Shown piece by piece: positions 33,668-47,500 of a stretch of DNA of 64,000 nt. The DNA is from Floccularia luteovirens (taxonomy: Eukaryota > Basidiomycota > Agaricomycetes > Agaricales > Squamanitaceae). Each line of letters starts with the position of its first letter. Position 1 is the stretch's first letter. The stretch covers positions 1 to 64,000 of the forward strand of contig VSJF01000009.1 of the NCBI GenBank assembly GCA_009739215.1, given 5' to 3'. The notes below the pieces were generated by a model. That model worked only from the letters and a program-made list of their open reading frames with translations, did not search any database and was not told the origin of the DNA. The translations under genes and the position numbers were made by a program.

Positions 33668-35135
33668 TCATAGACACTGGGAGTAGAAGGCTATTCGAAA
33701 AGGAGTGAGAATCAAGTCACAAAAGTAATTGCGGGTGTCACTTACGATTGATGACATGACACGTATATGGCGATACACTAAACGAAACAAAAATTCCGGG
33801 AATGAAAGTTTAGTAGATATACTGAAGAGGGATTTGGGAGGTTTCTTACCAGCCAGTACCACCAGTCCAGCCACTTCCACCACATTGGCCGTATTGTGGC
33901 ACAGTACCTGCGGGTGGCGGGGTATTTGTTGGCGGCGGGGTGGTGGTTTGTTGGGGAGGATTCGTTGTACCGGGCTGACTTGGAGATGAACCCTATTTGC
34001 AGTACAGTGTTTAATGAGAGCTCAAGCGTTAACAAACGAAAAATACGCACTCCGCTACCATAGAGAGGAGGTCCCGGAATCGGATATGTTGTCCTATGAA
34101 AGAAGTCCAGCGAAGTTACAAAGAAAGTAGAAGGCAGACAAGCTTACATGGTTTGAGCATCATTACCATACAGATTAACTGTCACTACAAAGCGGTTTCA
34201 GCGTTAGAAAATTCCGGGAAGAAAGGTAATTTATGATTCAACTTACGTCCTTTGTCACTGTTGCTGTATCCTCCAGGGAATGTGACCAGCTCAGAAGCAA
34301 GGGGAGCCCTGGAACCACCTCCAGTAATAGTAAGTTGTGCACATTCAGGGTACATTTGCTTAAAAAGTAGGGCTGAAGTAAGAGCAAATAGAAGGAATGG
34401 GGAGGGAACTTGACATACAGCAGGCAAAGAATGCAGCGCAATGGTTTCAAAGCGGATAAGGTAGCTACCACTGGGAACACTGCTAGGGATAGTGGTCGTC
34501 CAGCTGTTATTCTGGGCAATCATCTTGCCGGCGCCCCATGAACCAGAGTAAACCGTCCCAGAAAGGAGACCAGCTTGGTCGATTTTGAACTTCGAGGAAA
34601 GATAATGTTAGCGTTAGTTTTCTGTTGATTATCATGTCATTGAACTAACCCATTTTAGGGATCTGGCGTTGACTCCTGTACAAGTTGATCCTGGGCATTG
34701 TGCGAGGTATGTGAGCTAGATCAACGTAAATGTAAGGCCCAGTATTTTGATGATTTCACACCAGTCAAACAAACCATGGGTCCGTATGGGTGAGGCCATT
34801 GATTCCAGTATGCTGTAATCGGGGAGCCAGCAGCGACTGTTGCAGTCAACTGGAGTGCGCCAGAGGTTCCATCGTCATTGCAAGCCAACGTTGAGGCAGT
34901 AGCATCTTGAATTGGATCACTAAATTGAGCCATTTATGAGTTCGAAATCTTGAAAAGAAAAGAGGGAAACTCACTATGTAGCCCAAGGCCTCTGAATTGA
35001 AGTCTGACCGACGGGAGTATTGTAAGGGTTCCAACCAGGATACCACGATGAACCAATCTTATATGTGATAACACCACCATGGGCATATACACGCTCTGCA
35101 CAGAGTGCCAAGGCGAGGGGAAGGAACTGAAGCAT
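33668..35135 (-). CDS. AA9 lytic polysaccharide monooxygenase with C-terminal CBM1
   Basis: Copper enzyme that oxidatively cleaves cellulose. The signal peptide (MLQFLPLALALCAERVYA) is cut just before His19, the N-terminal ligand of the histidine brace (HGGVITY). The second His is in WNQWPHPYGPMLTY (about residue 97) and the axial Tyr in AQMYPECAQLTITGGG. The end of the catalytic domain is NLYGND...YPIPGPPLYGSG. A Pro/Thr linker leads to a CBM1 (VPQYGQCGGSGWTGGTG, then SPYTCHVINPFYSQCL), which needs two more introns to read through. Exons join cleanly, for example RPWATY to DPIQDATA across an intron ending before 34914. Full-length and apparently functional. A degraded copy of its first exon lies at 55540-55705. 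Confidence 0.92.
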
Positions 35136-36377
35136 ATCTGATGTGAGAAATATATCACTCTGAGGACGAAGATTCTTCAGCGAATGAGTCTTATATACGA
35201 ACCATCGTGCCAAACGCATCATTTTCGCTATGATATGCAATTTCAGAATAGACGAAGAACCTTGCCCTTGTGACTTGGCCCCTTGCTCCCCCTTCCCTCT
35301 CGCCCGATCCACCACGAGGAGAGAATGATTAAAAACCCCAGCCAACCTGATGTATACGGTATCGACGCGGGGAAACTTGCTGTTTCTTGTTCCTGATGTG
35401 GGGCTTGCTAAGAAAGGCTTGAGGGGCTGTGTGCGGATGGGTAAGTCAATGGTCAATGAATAAGAATCCCGAGGTAAGCATGCACCTGACAGTGTCATTG
35501 GCATGGATGCATGATTGCAGACGGATTGAAATATAGGGAGAATCCGGGATATACCCGAAGTGCCGACAATGTATCCCATCTCTTTTTGAGTGGAAGGGAC
35601 AATATGGTATATCTGGCAGTCACGTCATCCAAGAAATTGATAGTATGAAGGTTGGACTACCCACTTCAGTGGCATAGCTTCTAACGGAGATTTTCTGTTG
35701 TATTTTGGGCAAAAAGACTGTATCAGGGAGGTACATTCAGAAAAGATTAGGGCAAGGCTGTGACACACTGTGATATATCTAGCTCAATACTTTGGCTAAA
35801 AATCGGATGAATAAGTTAACTCTACGGGCTGACAGAGCAAAGTCGTGTTGTTAAATAGTGTTCGGAGGTTTTGTTTCTGTTTCATGTGCGCAAGCTGACA
35901 GTTTTTGCGGCAGTTAAGACGGATAAATTTTCGGCTCTAAAGATGCCTTTCCTTATGCATATCGTGGAATGTTTAAGCTCTATGAAAACAAGCAAAGAAT
36001 ACGTCAACGTCGGGTTAATTTTGTATGTTTGAATTGAAGTTAATACGCACATGTAAAAGGTGACTTCATATTTAGGGCGGCAGTTGCTTACAATTATTCG
36101 CAGCAAAGTGTCTTATATGCTACAGTCACTGAGTTGCAAGTAAAGGGAACATCATTTAGAGGAAAGGGCAATCACATGGACAGATCTCTTCTTTGTGGCC
36201 AAGTGTATGATATCAAAAACGGGACCGAGTTATCACATCTCCCGAGGTTATATTGTTCTTCCCTCTGTCAGCGATACGTTAGTAGAAGTGAATAGTATAT
36301 AGACAGCCGCACCTTAGGATGGAACAACGGAATTTATGACCTCAAATGACAAGTATGAGCTTTCCTGTGCTCTCCAT
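35136..36377. other. AA9 promoter region plus duplication relics
   Basis: Just upstream of the AA9 gene; this segment, up to about 35480, has a weak copy at 55760-55900. From 35510 to 35880 the sequence follows the 3' flank of the NACHT-WD40 genes (see separate entry). The rest has no recognisable gene. Confidence 0.5.
35510..35880 (-). repeat. relic of the STAND-gene 3' flank
   Basis: Contains landmarks in the same order as 44380-44590: a GATTGAAAT-TAGGGAG block, CTTCAGTGGCA, and CTCAATACTTTGGCTAAA followed by an A-rich segment with AGTAAAG-like sequence. The same TGGCTCAATACTTT block also occurs at about 50930. It indicates an older copy of the kinase/STAND unit that lost its genes. Confidence 0.65.
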
Positions 36378-37125
36378 TCAGTACTCAAAGGGCGAGCCTT
36401 TCCAATAGTGCCAGTATGGCCCTACACCATCTGGTTCATTTGTAAAAGCAATAGAATCTGTCATGATCTGACAAACAGTAGGTTGGACATCATCCCAATT
36501 TGAAAGACTCGGAGTTAGACACACCCCAAAACATACACATCCAAATGACCAAATGTCGGTCTTCGTTGTGTACCCAGTTTCGCCGGCGACAGTGTTTTCG
36601 ATTGGTCCTGGCACCATGTAATACTTCCATACCCTCCCTGGATTCTCGTATATGTCTCGAATTCTTGAAAGTCTGGAATCAGTTAGGCAGGAATTTCGCC
36701 ATTATAAGGGGGTGTAAGCAAAAAATGAATCTCGATTAGTTGGTGGAAGAGGAAGCTAAAGAGAGAGGTAATATAATAAGAAGTGACCCGGATGTGTGAA
36801 CGAAGGTACTCACCCTCATAGCCAGGGACCGTCCTCAACCCATGCTGATATGTCATATCCCCCTGCATTCCCATAAGCCTGGACAATATCCCTACCAAAT
36901 ATGTGCGTCGATCAAGTTTCAACCCACTATATATATATCTGAACTTTTGGTGGACCACCATCATGGTTGGTATCGTCGACCTGCAAGTCTTGGAAAGGTT
37001 CCAAGAATTACATGTGTAGGTTGGTTGAAGGGGCTGAAGGTCTACGCGTTTCCGAGAATATCCGCGATAATCAACCATCCTACTAGTGGCAATAAATATA
37101 ACTCGGAGAATATTTTGAACGATTG
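36378..37125 (-). pseudogene. protein kinase fragment
   Basis: The last part reads AGETGYTTKTDIWSFGCVCFGV, which matches kinase subdomains VIII-IX (the D-WSFG block), and stops at 36378. Upstream, frames at 36683-37078 contain KLDRRTYLVGILSRLMGM and QHGLRTVPGYEG ending at a GTGAGT donor, which could be a spliced exon of the same gene. No glycine loop, VAIK, HGD or DFG was found. An ATG at about 37125 begins a hydrophobic stretch (FKIFSELYLLPLVGWLIIA) that does not connect in frame. Best read as debris of an HGD-type kinase like those at 41-44 kb. Confidence 0.55.
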
Positions 37126-37629
37126 CATCTGTAGGTAGACATTGAAGTTAGCGAAAGACAGTCCGAAAAAGATGATTATGGGGATAAGTACTAGTAATAT
37201 GTTACTGGCAAGGACACAAAACTAACCCGGCCCAGATATACGCGTCAATTGATGAAGCGGGATAAGCTCACAAGGTGGATAAACGTAATGATTCTTTGTT
37301 TATTCGCTGTCCGGAGTCACATTCTTTTTTTTCGAAAACAATGTCAGTATTCCATATACCAACGATCGAGCCTCACATTCTCTCCTCTCAGTTCTTGAGG
37401 TAGGTTATTAGATCTACTTCTTCGTTCTATTGCATGCTGACTAGTCATAGATATCTGAGTTCGACACACCGCTTTCATGCATCAATAAATAAGTGTTGGG
37501 AAAAGCCTATATTAGGATTTCGGATGACTCGTGAACACTTTTTTCGGTGTTGGAAGGCCTGATAAAGGAATTCACCGGTCCAGATGTCTAGAACACATTT
37601 CCTAGCGTCTGTATTCTTTCACGCACAAC
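37126..37629. other. promoter region of the aminopeptidase gene
   Basis: 504 bp with a T-rich run near 37323 and no coding signal. Confidence 0.4.
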
Positions 37630-40038
<2,409 letters not shown>

Positions 40039-41125
40039 AAGAGGTTTAGTTTGTTAAACTCTGAAGAATTTAAGGAATGAATGTGGAAAATGTATAGTGT
40101 GTAAAATACATGGACGAGTATATTTCTGATCGAGGTAAACCAGAAAATTTAATGCTTTTGGTTGCATATGTAATTCCCACTGAACTGGAATTACTCCATG
40201 GTAACTTTTCTTTTCATTGTCAGTTCTCTCTACCCGACCACTAGGTTCGGCTGATTCTATTTTACTCGGACCAGATGCTGATAGATTTCTTCTCGTATAC
40301 AACTGACCCTAGTAGAAAGCATTCATATTACAACTGGGAAAACACACTCTTGCCATGTGCCTCCCTAAGCATTGTCACAGAAAACAGGAATTTGCCTCGT
40401 TATATTTGGTTTGTAACTGGATGTAGCCCGGATATTAATCTGACTCTCGTTGAAACATTCTTCGGCGTGAAGAATATCTAGTTTGTTCGAATCCTTGCCC
40501 GCAACATAATGATTGTCCCACCGTGCAATGCAGAGAGGATCTCCCCGATCTACCTAATATAATCTCTTTCCATCCTCTTCACATATAACTTGTCACGCAT
40601 CCTTGTGTATATATCCTTCGGCCCGTTTCTGTTGACCACCCGTGCTGCTCGAGGTCGACTTTCTCCGACTTCCTTCCATTTGAATATTGCCTCACCACCA
40701 TATCAAGTTTCGCGTATTACATTATGTTGTCATGCAAGAACTCTAAATCTGAAAGATTCCAGATGGAATCGGAAGAGTCGAGCATCCTGAGATAGCTTGT
40801 GATCTCTGGTCAATGTAGAGGTAGCGTTTCATTTTCATTCTACTTAACTAACATTCTATCATCTTCTAGACATCACACCATCATCGATTACTTTTATTGG
40901 AAAGATCGCAACCCCCGAGCTTTGCAACATTTGGGCCAGGGTAGGAGTATATATTGTGGACACATGGGAATGTACAGAGAAATTAAACTAATCCAGGGAA
41001 ACAGTCAAAAGAAGTTCTTCCCGGATAGCAGCCAACTGTTTCCCTGGGCAAGTCTCAACTTTCCAAAATGAGGAAGACAAAGAAGAAAAAGGTGGTTGCA
41101 AATGAAGAAACTCTGTAAGAAAAGA
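40039..41125. other. intergenic with WD40 relic and unit-A leader
   Basis: 40039-40500 has no recognisable content. 40505-40790 is a relic of the WD40 end of a STAND gene. From 40802 to about 41105 the sequence matches the left edge of unit B at 49502-49830 (shared GGTCAATGTAGAGGTA and TCCAAAATGAGGAAGA). Confidence 0.6.
40505..40790 (-). pseudogene. relic of the C-terminal WD40 region of a STAND gene
   Basis: Follows 44660-44910 base by base with indels: GTGCAATGCAGAGAGGAT, TAATATAATCTCTTTCCATC, GCATCCTTGTGTA, and the segment around TTGTCATGCAAGAACTCTA. On the minus strand it would encode the last WD40 blade, but several frame-breaking indels are present. A third copy of the STAND gene once stood here; its end is joined directly to the left boundary of unit A. 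Confidence 0.8.
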
Positions 41126-42470
41126 TCAAAGACGGGATCGAGTTATTATAAAAGCCGTCCAGTCTTTGCTATTTGCCTGGCTGTAGTCACCCTTATTAGC
41201 AGCATCCCCAGCTAGTTTGGTTTCCGCAGAGCCCATGTGTGTTTGAAATTGTCTGATGTCAGGCCGATTCTTTGGATTGAAGCTTAGACATTGGATCATC
41301 AAGTGCCAGTTATGTGCTGGCACATGACTTGCATCTCGCAAGTTGTAGTGCAAATGTTGAAATGGGTGGACATGCGAGTATTGCGCTAACACAATCCCTA
41401 CCGCATCCGGAATATTTGAGTATGGAAAGGTGTTTTCCATGATCTGAAGAAACGATGAGTAACGGTCTTGTTAGTTGTAGGAATGGATGAAGCACCGCTA
41501 TGGATAAACATCCGTACGACCAAACATCTGTCTGCTGCGTATATCTATATTCGTTCTGTCCTTGACATATCTCCGGAGCCATGTAGCATGGCCTTCCAGT
41601 GGTCTTCTGCAAGAAGGAATCATCTGCAAGGTCACGTATTTCAGAAAAGCCAAAGTCTGTCAAAACTGCCACTTGGTTGTCATCGATCATAACATTGGCC
41701 TAAAAAAGAAAGTCCGGGATTTGTTGTTGTTCTCCAAGTGAATTGGATGAAAAATATTTACTGGTCGTATATCTCCATGAACGAGATTATTTTCATGCAA
41801 GTATTCCAACCCTAGGGCTACGTCACTAAGCTTGGTGTGAATCATCAGCTTTATCAAAAACGAGTATGAGCAGGATGTACCAATTTCATCCTGTCTATTT
41901 CGGGATTCTTTTCGGTGTACTCCTGCAAGTTCCCGTTTTCATACCAAGGAGATACAAAACTGGGTAATTCGTTCGTGGATGTATACATCATTTGCATCGG
42001 TGCGATATTCGGGTGCTGAACGTCTTGCCAGGTGGCTAATTCCTTTGTGAGCGCCTTACTAGGCGCATGAGAAAAGTGAGAATATGGAACAAAGGTGGTA
42101 GGAACATACCTTCGTCTTGTTCATTTCTGATGGATTGATTGAAGGAAGGACTTTGATTGCGACAACTTTGGCGTCCAGAGTTCCTCTATAGACAGTCCCG
42201 AATGTCCCACCAGCTACAGTAGTATTAATAGGTACGTTGAAATCCTTTTGGCTTGCAGTCGGACATGTTGACTCTTCCCCGCGCTTGTGATTGTCGGAAG
42301 CGTCGTCGAAATGAACATGTTTCATTGGACTTGTAAGAAACCGTGAATATTGGTGGTTGTAGGAGTAAGGAAGGATGTGAGCATGATTTGAGGGTAATTA
42401 TCACAAACCAGTCAAGGCGGTGTTGACATTGTGAGTCGTTAGCGGCCATTGTATTTTGCAACACTGCCAT
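41126..42470 (-). CDS. HGD-type protein kinase (TKL-like), kinase 1
   Basis: Spliced kinase domain of about 330 aa. It starts MAVLQNTMAANDSQCQHRLD (an in-frame ATG at 42449 is an alternative), then the glycine loop TTVAGGTFGTVYRG and VVAIKVLPS with the ATP-binding Lys. ELATWQDVQHPNIAP, YENGNLQEY and LGLEYLHENNLVHGDIRPANV follow; the catalytic loop is HGD instead of HRD. DFG is intact in VLTDFGFSE. The activation segment ends CYMAPEICQG, then QTDVWSYGCL and RPDIRQF. Introns have GT...AG ends. HGD-for-HRD is common in expanded agaricomycete kinase families, so activity is plausible. It is divergent from kinase 2 (255 bp) and lies in a block missing from unit B. Confidence 0.78.
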
Positions 42471-42725
42471 CATTTTACAGCAATTATAACAAAGTCTATT
42501 CAGTTCTAAGGAACGCAGCTGCACTCCTTTTGCACCTTGAGGCGATGATCACCACCGCATTGGAATTATATTCATTACTATACATTACGAGTTGGATGCT
42601 TGGACTGTCAAATATGCGTCCTGAAAAAATCCTTGAGCTCTCCTTGCCCCCACTATCTCAAACCAGGCCGTTTCAATAAAAACGTATCTTCCTCTCTCTA
42701 TCTCTTTTTCCTAAAGCAAGTTATC

Positions 42726-44033
42726 ATGGCTGCTCAACATGTAGGTGTCATATGAACCTCTGCTACATATCCCTACTAACCCTGTTCTCTCTGGCCCCAG
42801 CCACACCCCCATCACAACTTCATGAGGTATCAGGACATAGCTGAAAACCTGAAACAATATCGTAAGATACAAGAGCAGGTTGAACAGATCAAGCATTTCA
42901 CAACATTGTTCGAGCGATCAATACATGAAGTGCTCCTTCTCGACGAGGACGGAATTCCGTTTTACGCTAGTGTCAATGACCCAAAAGCAATCGCAATAAA
43001 AATCATCGACCATGTAGAGCAAGTCAACATGTACCCCATGGCTGCGACCGGCACCTCGGATATCAGGATAGGTCGATACCAAGCTGAAGAAGTCGCGCTC
43101 AAGTCTAGTCGATTTTATTACAAATACGATCAGTGCCCCAGCTTTCTAAGAGTCAGTTGTTGAAGATTTCCTCTTTCTTTCTTTCTTTCTTTCTTTCTGA
43201 CAAATTATATTTTTAGGCTTTTGGTAATGAACTTGGAATATGGTCATCGCTCACTCATGAACACATACACCCTTGTCTCGGTATTCACTTTTATAACAAC
43301 ATGTCAAAACCTATCCCAACCATGGTCTCGAAATTCTTACCCAACGGTAATCTCGCTACCTATGTCACTTCGCATCCAGAAATTGATAAGGAGGAAATGG
43401 TATTTATTTCTTTGCAACCATTTCCCCCTTGCTTAAATTTTCCATATATTATAGTTAGCTGGGGTAGCTTCCGCACTTGCTTACATGCACTCCAAGACAC
43501 CTGCCATTCTTCATGGTGACATACGCGCGGTAGGATAACTATACTCCCCAAACCTCTCATCACTCAACGTCAAAAATTCAAAACAGATGAACATCCTCAT
43601 CGGTCCTGATGGCAAACCGTTATTGATAGATTTTGATTGTTCTGTCATTATGGATCCTCTCGGTGGGATGGAAAACTCCGAGAACCTTCATCGAGGCACA
43701 CTTCGCTGGATGGCTCCAGAAAAACTGCGCGCCAGCTCGTCTCAAGTTACCTTGAAGTCCGATGTGTACTCATTCGGCTGTCTCGGCGTTGAACTGTTCA
43801 GCGGTCGTCGTCCATTTGACTATCTCCCAACCGATGGCAGCGTGATCATCGAGGTCATGGTTCGCGAAGGTCGCCCCTCCCGCCCGCAGACCGAAGAGCT
43901 TTCGGATGAACTCTGGGAACTTCTTGACAGTTGCATGTTGCACGATCCTAGTGCGCGGCCTACCATGCAAGAAATCCATGAATTTTTCTCAAAGTTGCGT
44001 GTTACTGACAGTACTTCAACACAAGCTCTTTGA
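42726..44033 (+). CDS. HGD-type protein kinase with DFD motif (probable pseudokinase), kinase 2
   Basis: Start ATG 42726; intron 1 joins MAAQH to PHPHHNFMRYQDI. The N-terminal 90 residues are helical (IAENLKQYRKIQEQVEQIKH), followed by a degenerate glycine loop (ATGTSDIRIGRY) and VALK. LTHEHIHPCLGIHF, FLPNGNLATYV and LAGVASALAYMHSK precede the catalytic loop ILHGDIRAMNILI. The magnesium-binding DFG is replaced by DFD (LLIDFDCSVI). Then come LRWMAPEKLR, SDVYSFGCLGVELFSGRRPF and RPTMQEIHEF. The intron before AFGNELG contains a (CTTT)n run. It is convergent with the STAND gene. The helical N-terminus beside a pseudokinase-like domain invites comparison with cell-death signalling, but no direct homology is claimed. 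Confidence 0.78.
43171..43199 (+). repeat. (CTTT)n microsatellite in an intron of kinase 2
   Basis: Six to seven CTTT units just before the 3' splice site, doubling as the polypyrimidine tract. Confidence 0.85.
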
Positions 44034-44583
44034 TTTTCCCCTTCCCTGATCCTGGCAGCTGCCGGTAATCCATGACTACTGTGACGTTGCTTGTACATAC
44101 CGATTTTCCTTGTGCATCCCCTCGTGCATCTCTTCCCTTTATCCATGGCTCTGAATATATTGTTCTGAAATCTTTTTTCGGTCGTCGTTCATTCTCTCGT
44201 TACACCATTACTTGATAGAGAAAGTCATAGCGAACGAGCAATCGCGGGTTTTGCGATACAAGTCGTTCACTAAGTTGAATTCAAATTCAGTAAGTGTGCA
44301 GCTAATCTATCTTTGCAGAGTTGCTATAAATTGTAAGCTCTTCAAACGAACCTCGCTGCCTTCTTTTATGTTTTCTTTGCAGATGGATTGAAATTTAGGG
44401 AGGTACCTGAAGCAACAACATTATTGGTTAGCCGATCTGTAAGGGCTGAGTTATCCCTTCAGTGGCAAAGGCCTATGACCTACTAGTGATGAAAATCTAT
44501 GGCTCAATACTTTGGCTAAAATTTGCACGAATAAAAACTACTGACATATAGTAAAGCAATAATTCTTAAATAGTATTTAGGGT
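44034..44583. other. convergent spacer of unit A, orientation opposite to unit B
   Basis: Contains the 44050-44430 segment that appears reverse-complemented at 50535-50880, and then the conserved TGGCTCAATACTTTGGCTAAA block in normal orientation. No gene. Confidence 0.7.
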
Positions 44584-47500
44584 CTACGAACTCTTCGTCA
44601 TGTCTACAGAACTTTCCTCGATAAGTAAAATATTTACTTCGCGCGAATCATTACTGGCCACCACGCAATAATTGCCCCACTGCGCAATGCAGAGAGGGTT
44701 CCCCTGCTCTACCCAACATAATCTCTTTCCATCCTCTTCGCGTATAATCCAAGCATCCTTGTGTAAACGCATCCTTCGGCCTTTTTCCGTCTCCCACCCG
44801 TACTGCTCGAGTTCGACTTTCTCGCCTTCCCTCCATTTGAATATCACCCCATCTGTATTATGTTTCACATATAACATCGTGTTGTCGTGCGAGAACTCTA
44901 GATCTGAAAATTTTCCAAAATCGCCGAGCTCCAGATATTTCACAAGTTTCCCCGTCACCGCATCGAATACGCCTAGCCCTCGAGTGCGCTTATCAGTATA
45001 TGCTACACCCGCAATCCAATGTCCATCGGGAGACCATGTGATACTACCAGAGGAAGAGGATATAGTCTGCACTACAGTCGGCTCAGATGTCGTGATATCC
45101 ATTATTTCAATTGTGCAAAATCTAGAGAGTGCAATCTTTTGCGCGTCAGGGGAGAAGGCACAGTTACCAGAAAATTTTCCCCCAATATCGCATAATAGTG
45201 ATGCAGAACTGAGAGACCAGATACCGACATCCATGTTTGACATAGCGACCACTCGTGAGCCATCTAAGGAGACAGCCACGAAATATATAGGGTTTGTCGA
45301 TCTAAATCTGCGTGTTAATGGTGATGATGGAGTAGAGGATGCATTGATTCGAGACAAGTCCCACATCTGGTTTGACATCAGGAGGCGACGATTATCGGGA
45401 GAGAATGATGCATTCGCGAAAAAAGTTGCCTTGGAAGGAACCAAGTGAATCCCAAGATTTTGTGTCGAACAAATGGGTTGAATGAGAAGTAGACGACGCA
45501 AGAGTATTACCGTTTTGGGACACAGCGATGCCATAGATCGATGATTGTAGTTCTGCTTTGAAAGTCCATTCGCCCGATTCCAAATCCCACACAAGGACTG
45601 CATTGCCTCCAACGCATGCAACCTGCGTGTCGCCATGTAGAAACACAGCTGAAAATGCATAGAATTCTATGGGTAGCTCCTTCAAAATCTCACCATTGTT
45701 GTGTCCGATATCCCAAAGCCGAAGCTTTCTGTCACTACAATCTATTGCACGCCTCAGATCCTTCGATATCGCGAACACATTTTGTACGTCAGCAACTGTC
45801 ATTTTCTTCTTCAGCTCTATACCAACCACAATGTCCCACACTTGTAACCCTTCCAAAGAAGCAATGGCAAGTCGCGTCCCATCCTGGCTCCATGCTATAT
45901 ATGCATACAGTTTTTCAAGTTTCACATCCTGGACATGTACCTGCGCTCCAGAGGTCGCATTCCAGATACGAATCGTCCCGTCATCCGAACAGGAAGCAAC
46001 TGACTCCCCATCATGCGCCCATGCAACACATAAAACCACTTTGGTATGCCCTGTCAAGGTCCGCTTCAATAACCCGTTACTGGCATCCCATATGCACACC
46101 TTCCCGCTGTCTGATCCAGACACCACCAATTTCCCATCTGGGGAGAGAACTGCGCGACAATAACTTGCATCTGTCAGAATCGTGTAGAGACAAGCACTCC
46201 ATGTCGAGTCTCTGGGCAATAATGACTTCAAAGAATGCCTACGGGTTGGCATGTCGTTGTAGCGGATGGTGAGCATACATGACGGTGCCAGTGGCAATGC
46301 AGATATATAAAGGTGTTCGGGACATTCATTGATAGGTGTGTACCATCGTAGAAGTAGTCGGTGTGTGTCATCGATTAATTGAAGAATTTCATTCCTGTCC
46401 TCGCCTTGGATGTGGACCTTGTAGCAATACTTCAGTATCTCTTATACATATTGCTTCAATCGACCAAATACGCACCTGGCACCATGAAAGAACTGCAAGC
46501 AGAGCTGGAACAGCAACATCAAGCCGGTTCATGTAACTGAGCACCTCCACCCACACTAGTAGCTTCGTCCGCGCAAACTTGGTCACTTCATCCAAGATAT
46601 CCTGTCCTGGATCATTGCATTGTGATACGTGTGTGGCCCAATGCATACACGAGTACCGCAAACTTGATTGAATAAATCTCTTGACAGTGTCGTGAAGACC
46701 GGGGATGTCTGATTTCATTACCGTCGGATCATCGAGTTCACAAATATTCCTTTTCAATGAATGCCTCGCAGTCATCACCTCCAGACAGGTCAATGCGAGG
46801 CGATGGTGGTGCACACTCGGATTGATGTGAAACTTGGAGTCAGTGCAGCGATTGTTGTCAATGAGGAATTGCGGGAAGCTGGCATGCAACATCCGAATCT
46901 TCACATCATCTGTTTCTGGTTTGAGAATTACCGAACCAAGTCGGTCCAGGATGTCCTGAATGAATCGCATCGGAACACTGCTGACCAAATCGTTCAGATC
47001 GGATGTTGACATCTGATCTTGAAGCAATGCAAGACTGCCCAGTACAGGTTGGATGTACTTCTTCACGTCCGGAATGTCCAGTTTGTCGTCATTCAGTGCA
47101 TTCTGCAATATGGCAATATAGAGCCGATCGAGGTTCTTCAGAGTGAATGATGCATCAGATGAATTGTCGGATAACAGAGCATCAAGAACCTCTGCGGCAT
47201 GGCGTGGATTTTTACCCAGGAATTTGACAACAGTATCTGCATATATGAAAAGACCGGCAGCCAGACTGGTGAGATCTTTCACAACCCTGTGACGAGTACG
47301 CAATGTGGTTTCCCAACAGCTGAGGCCTTTCAGTCTTACATCAAAGAAAAGTTCGATGTCCAGGTCAACGATTCCTCTCGGGATTTCATGTAATTTGAAC
47401 GGCTTCGACACATCACGAAACTCTTGGGTGTTGAGGGCTGCTTCAATCTCCATTTCTGGTCTGGTGGTAACGATTATCCGGACGGGAAATGGGATGTCGG

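Noticed and set aside
34974..35579. 201-codon minus-strand ORF starting upstream of the AA9 gene
   Set aside because: It merges promoter sequence with the signal-peptide exon. The AA9 start at 35135 gives a proper signal peptide and N-terminal His.
35202..35579. Possible upstream AA9 exons
   Set aside because: No signal peptide or AA9 motif before 35135, and the first exon is already complete.
45616..46272. Plus-strand ORF of 218 codons across the WD40 region of STAND copy A
   Set aside because: It is antisense to a clear WD40 coding sequence. The unit-B counterpart (52039-52485) is shorter and broken, as expected for a shadow.
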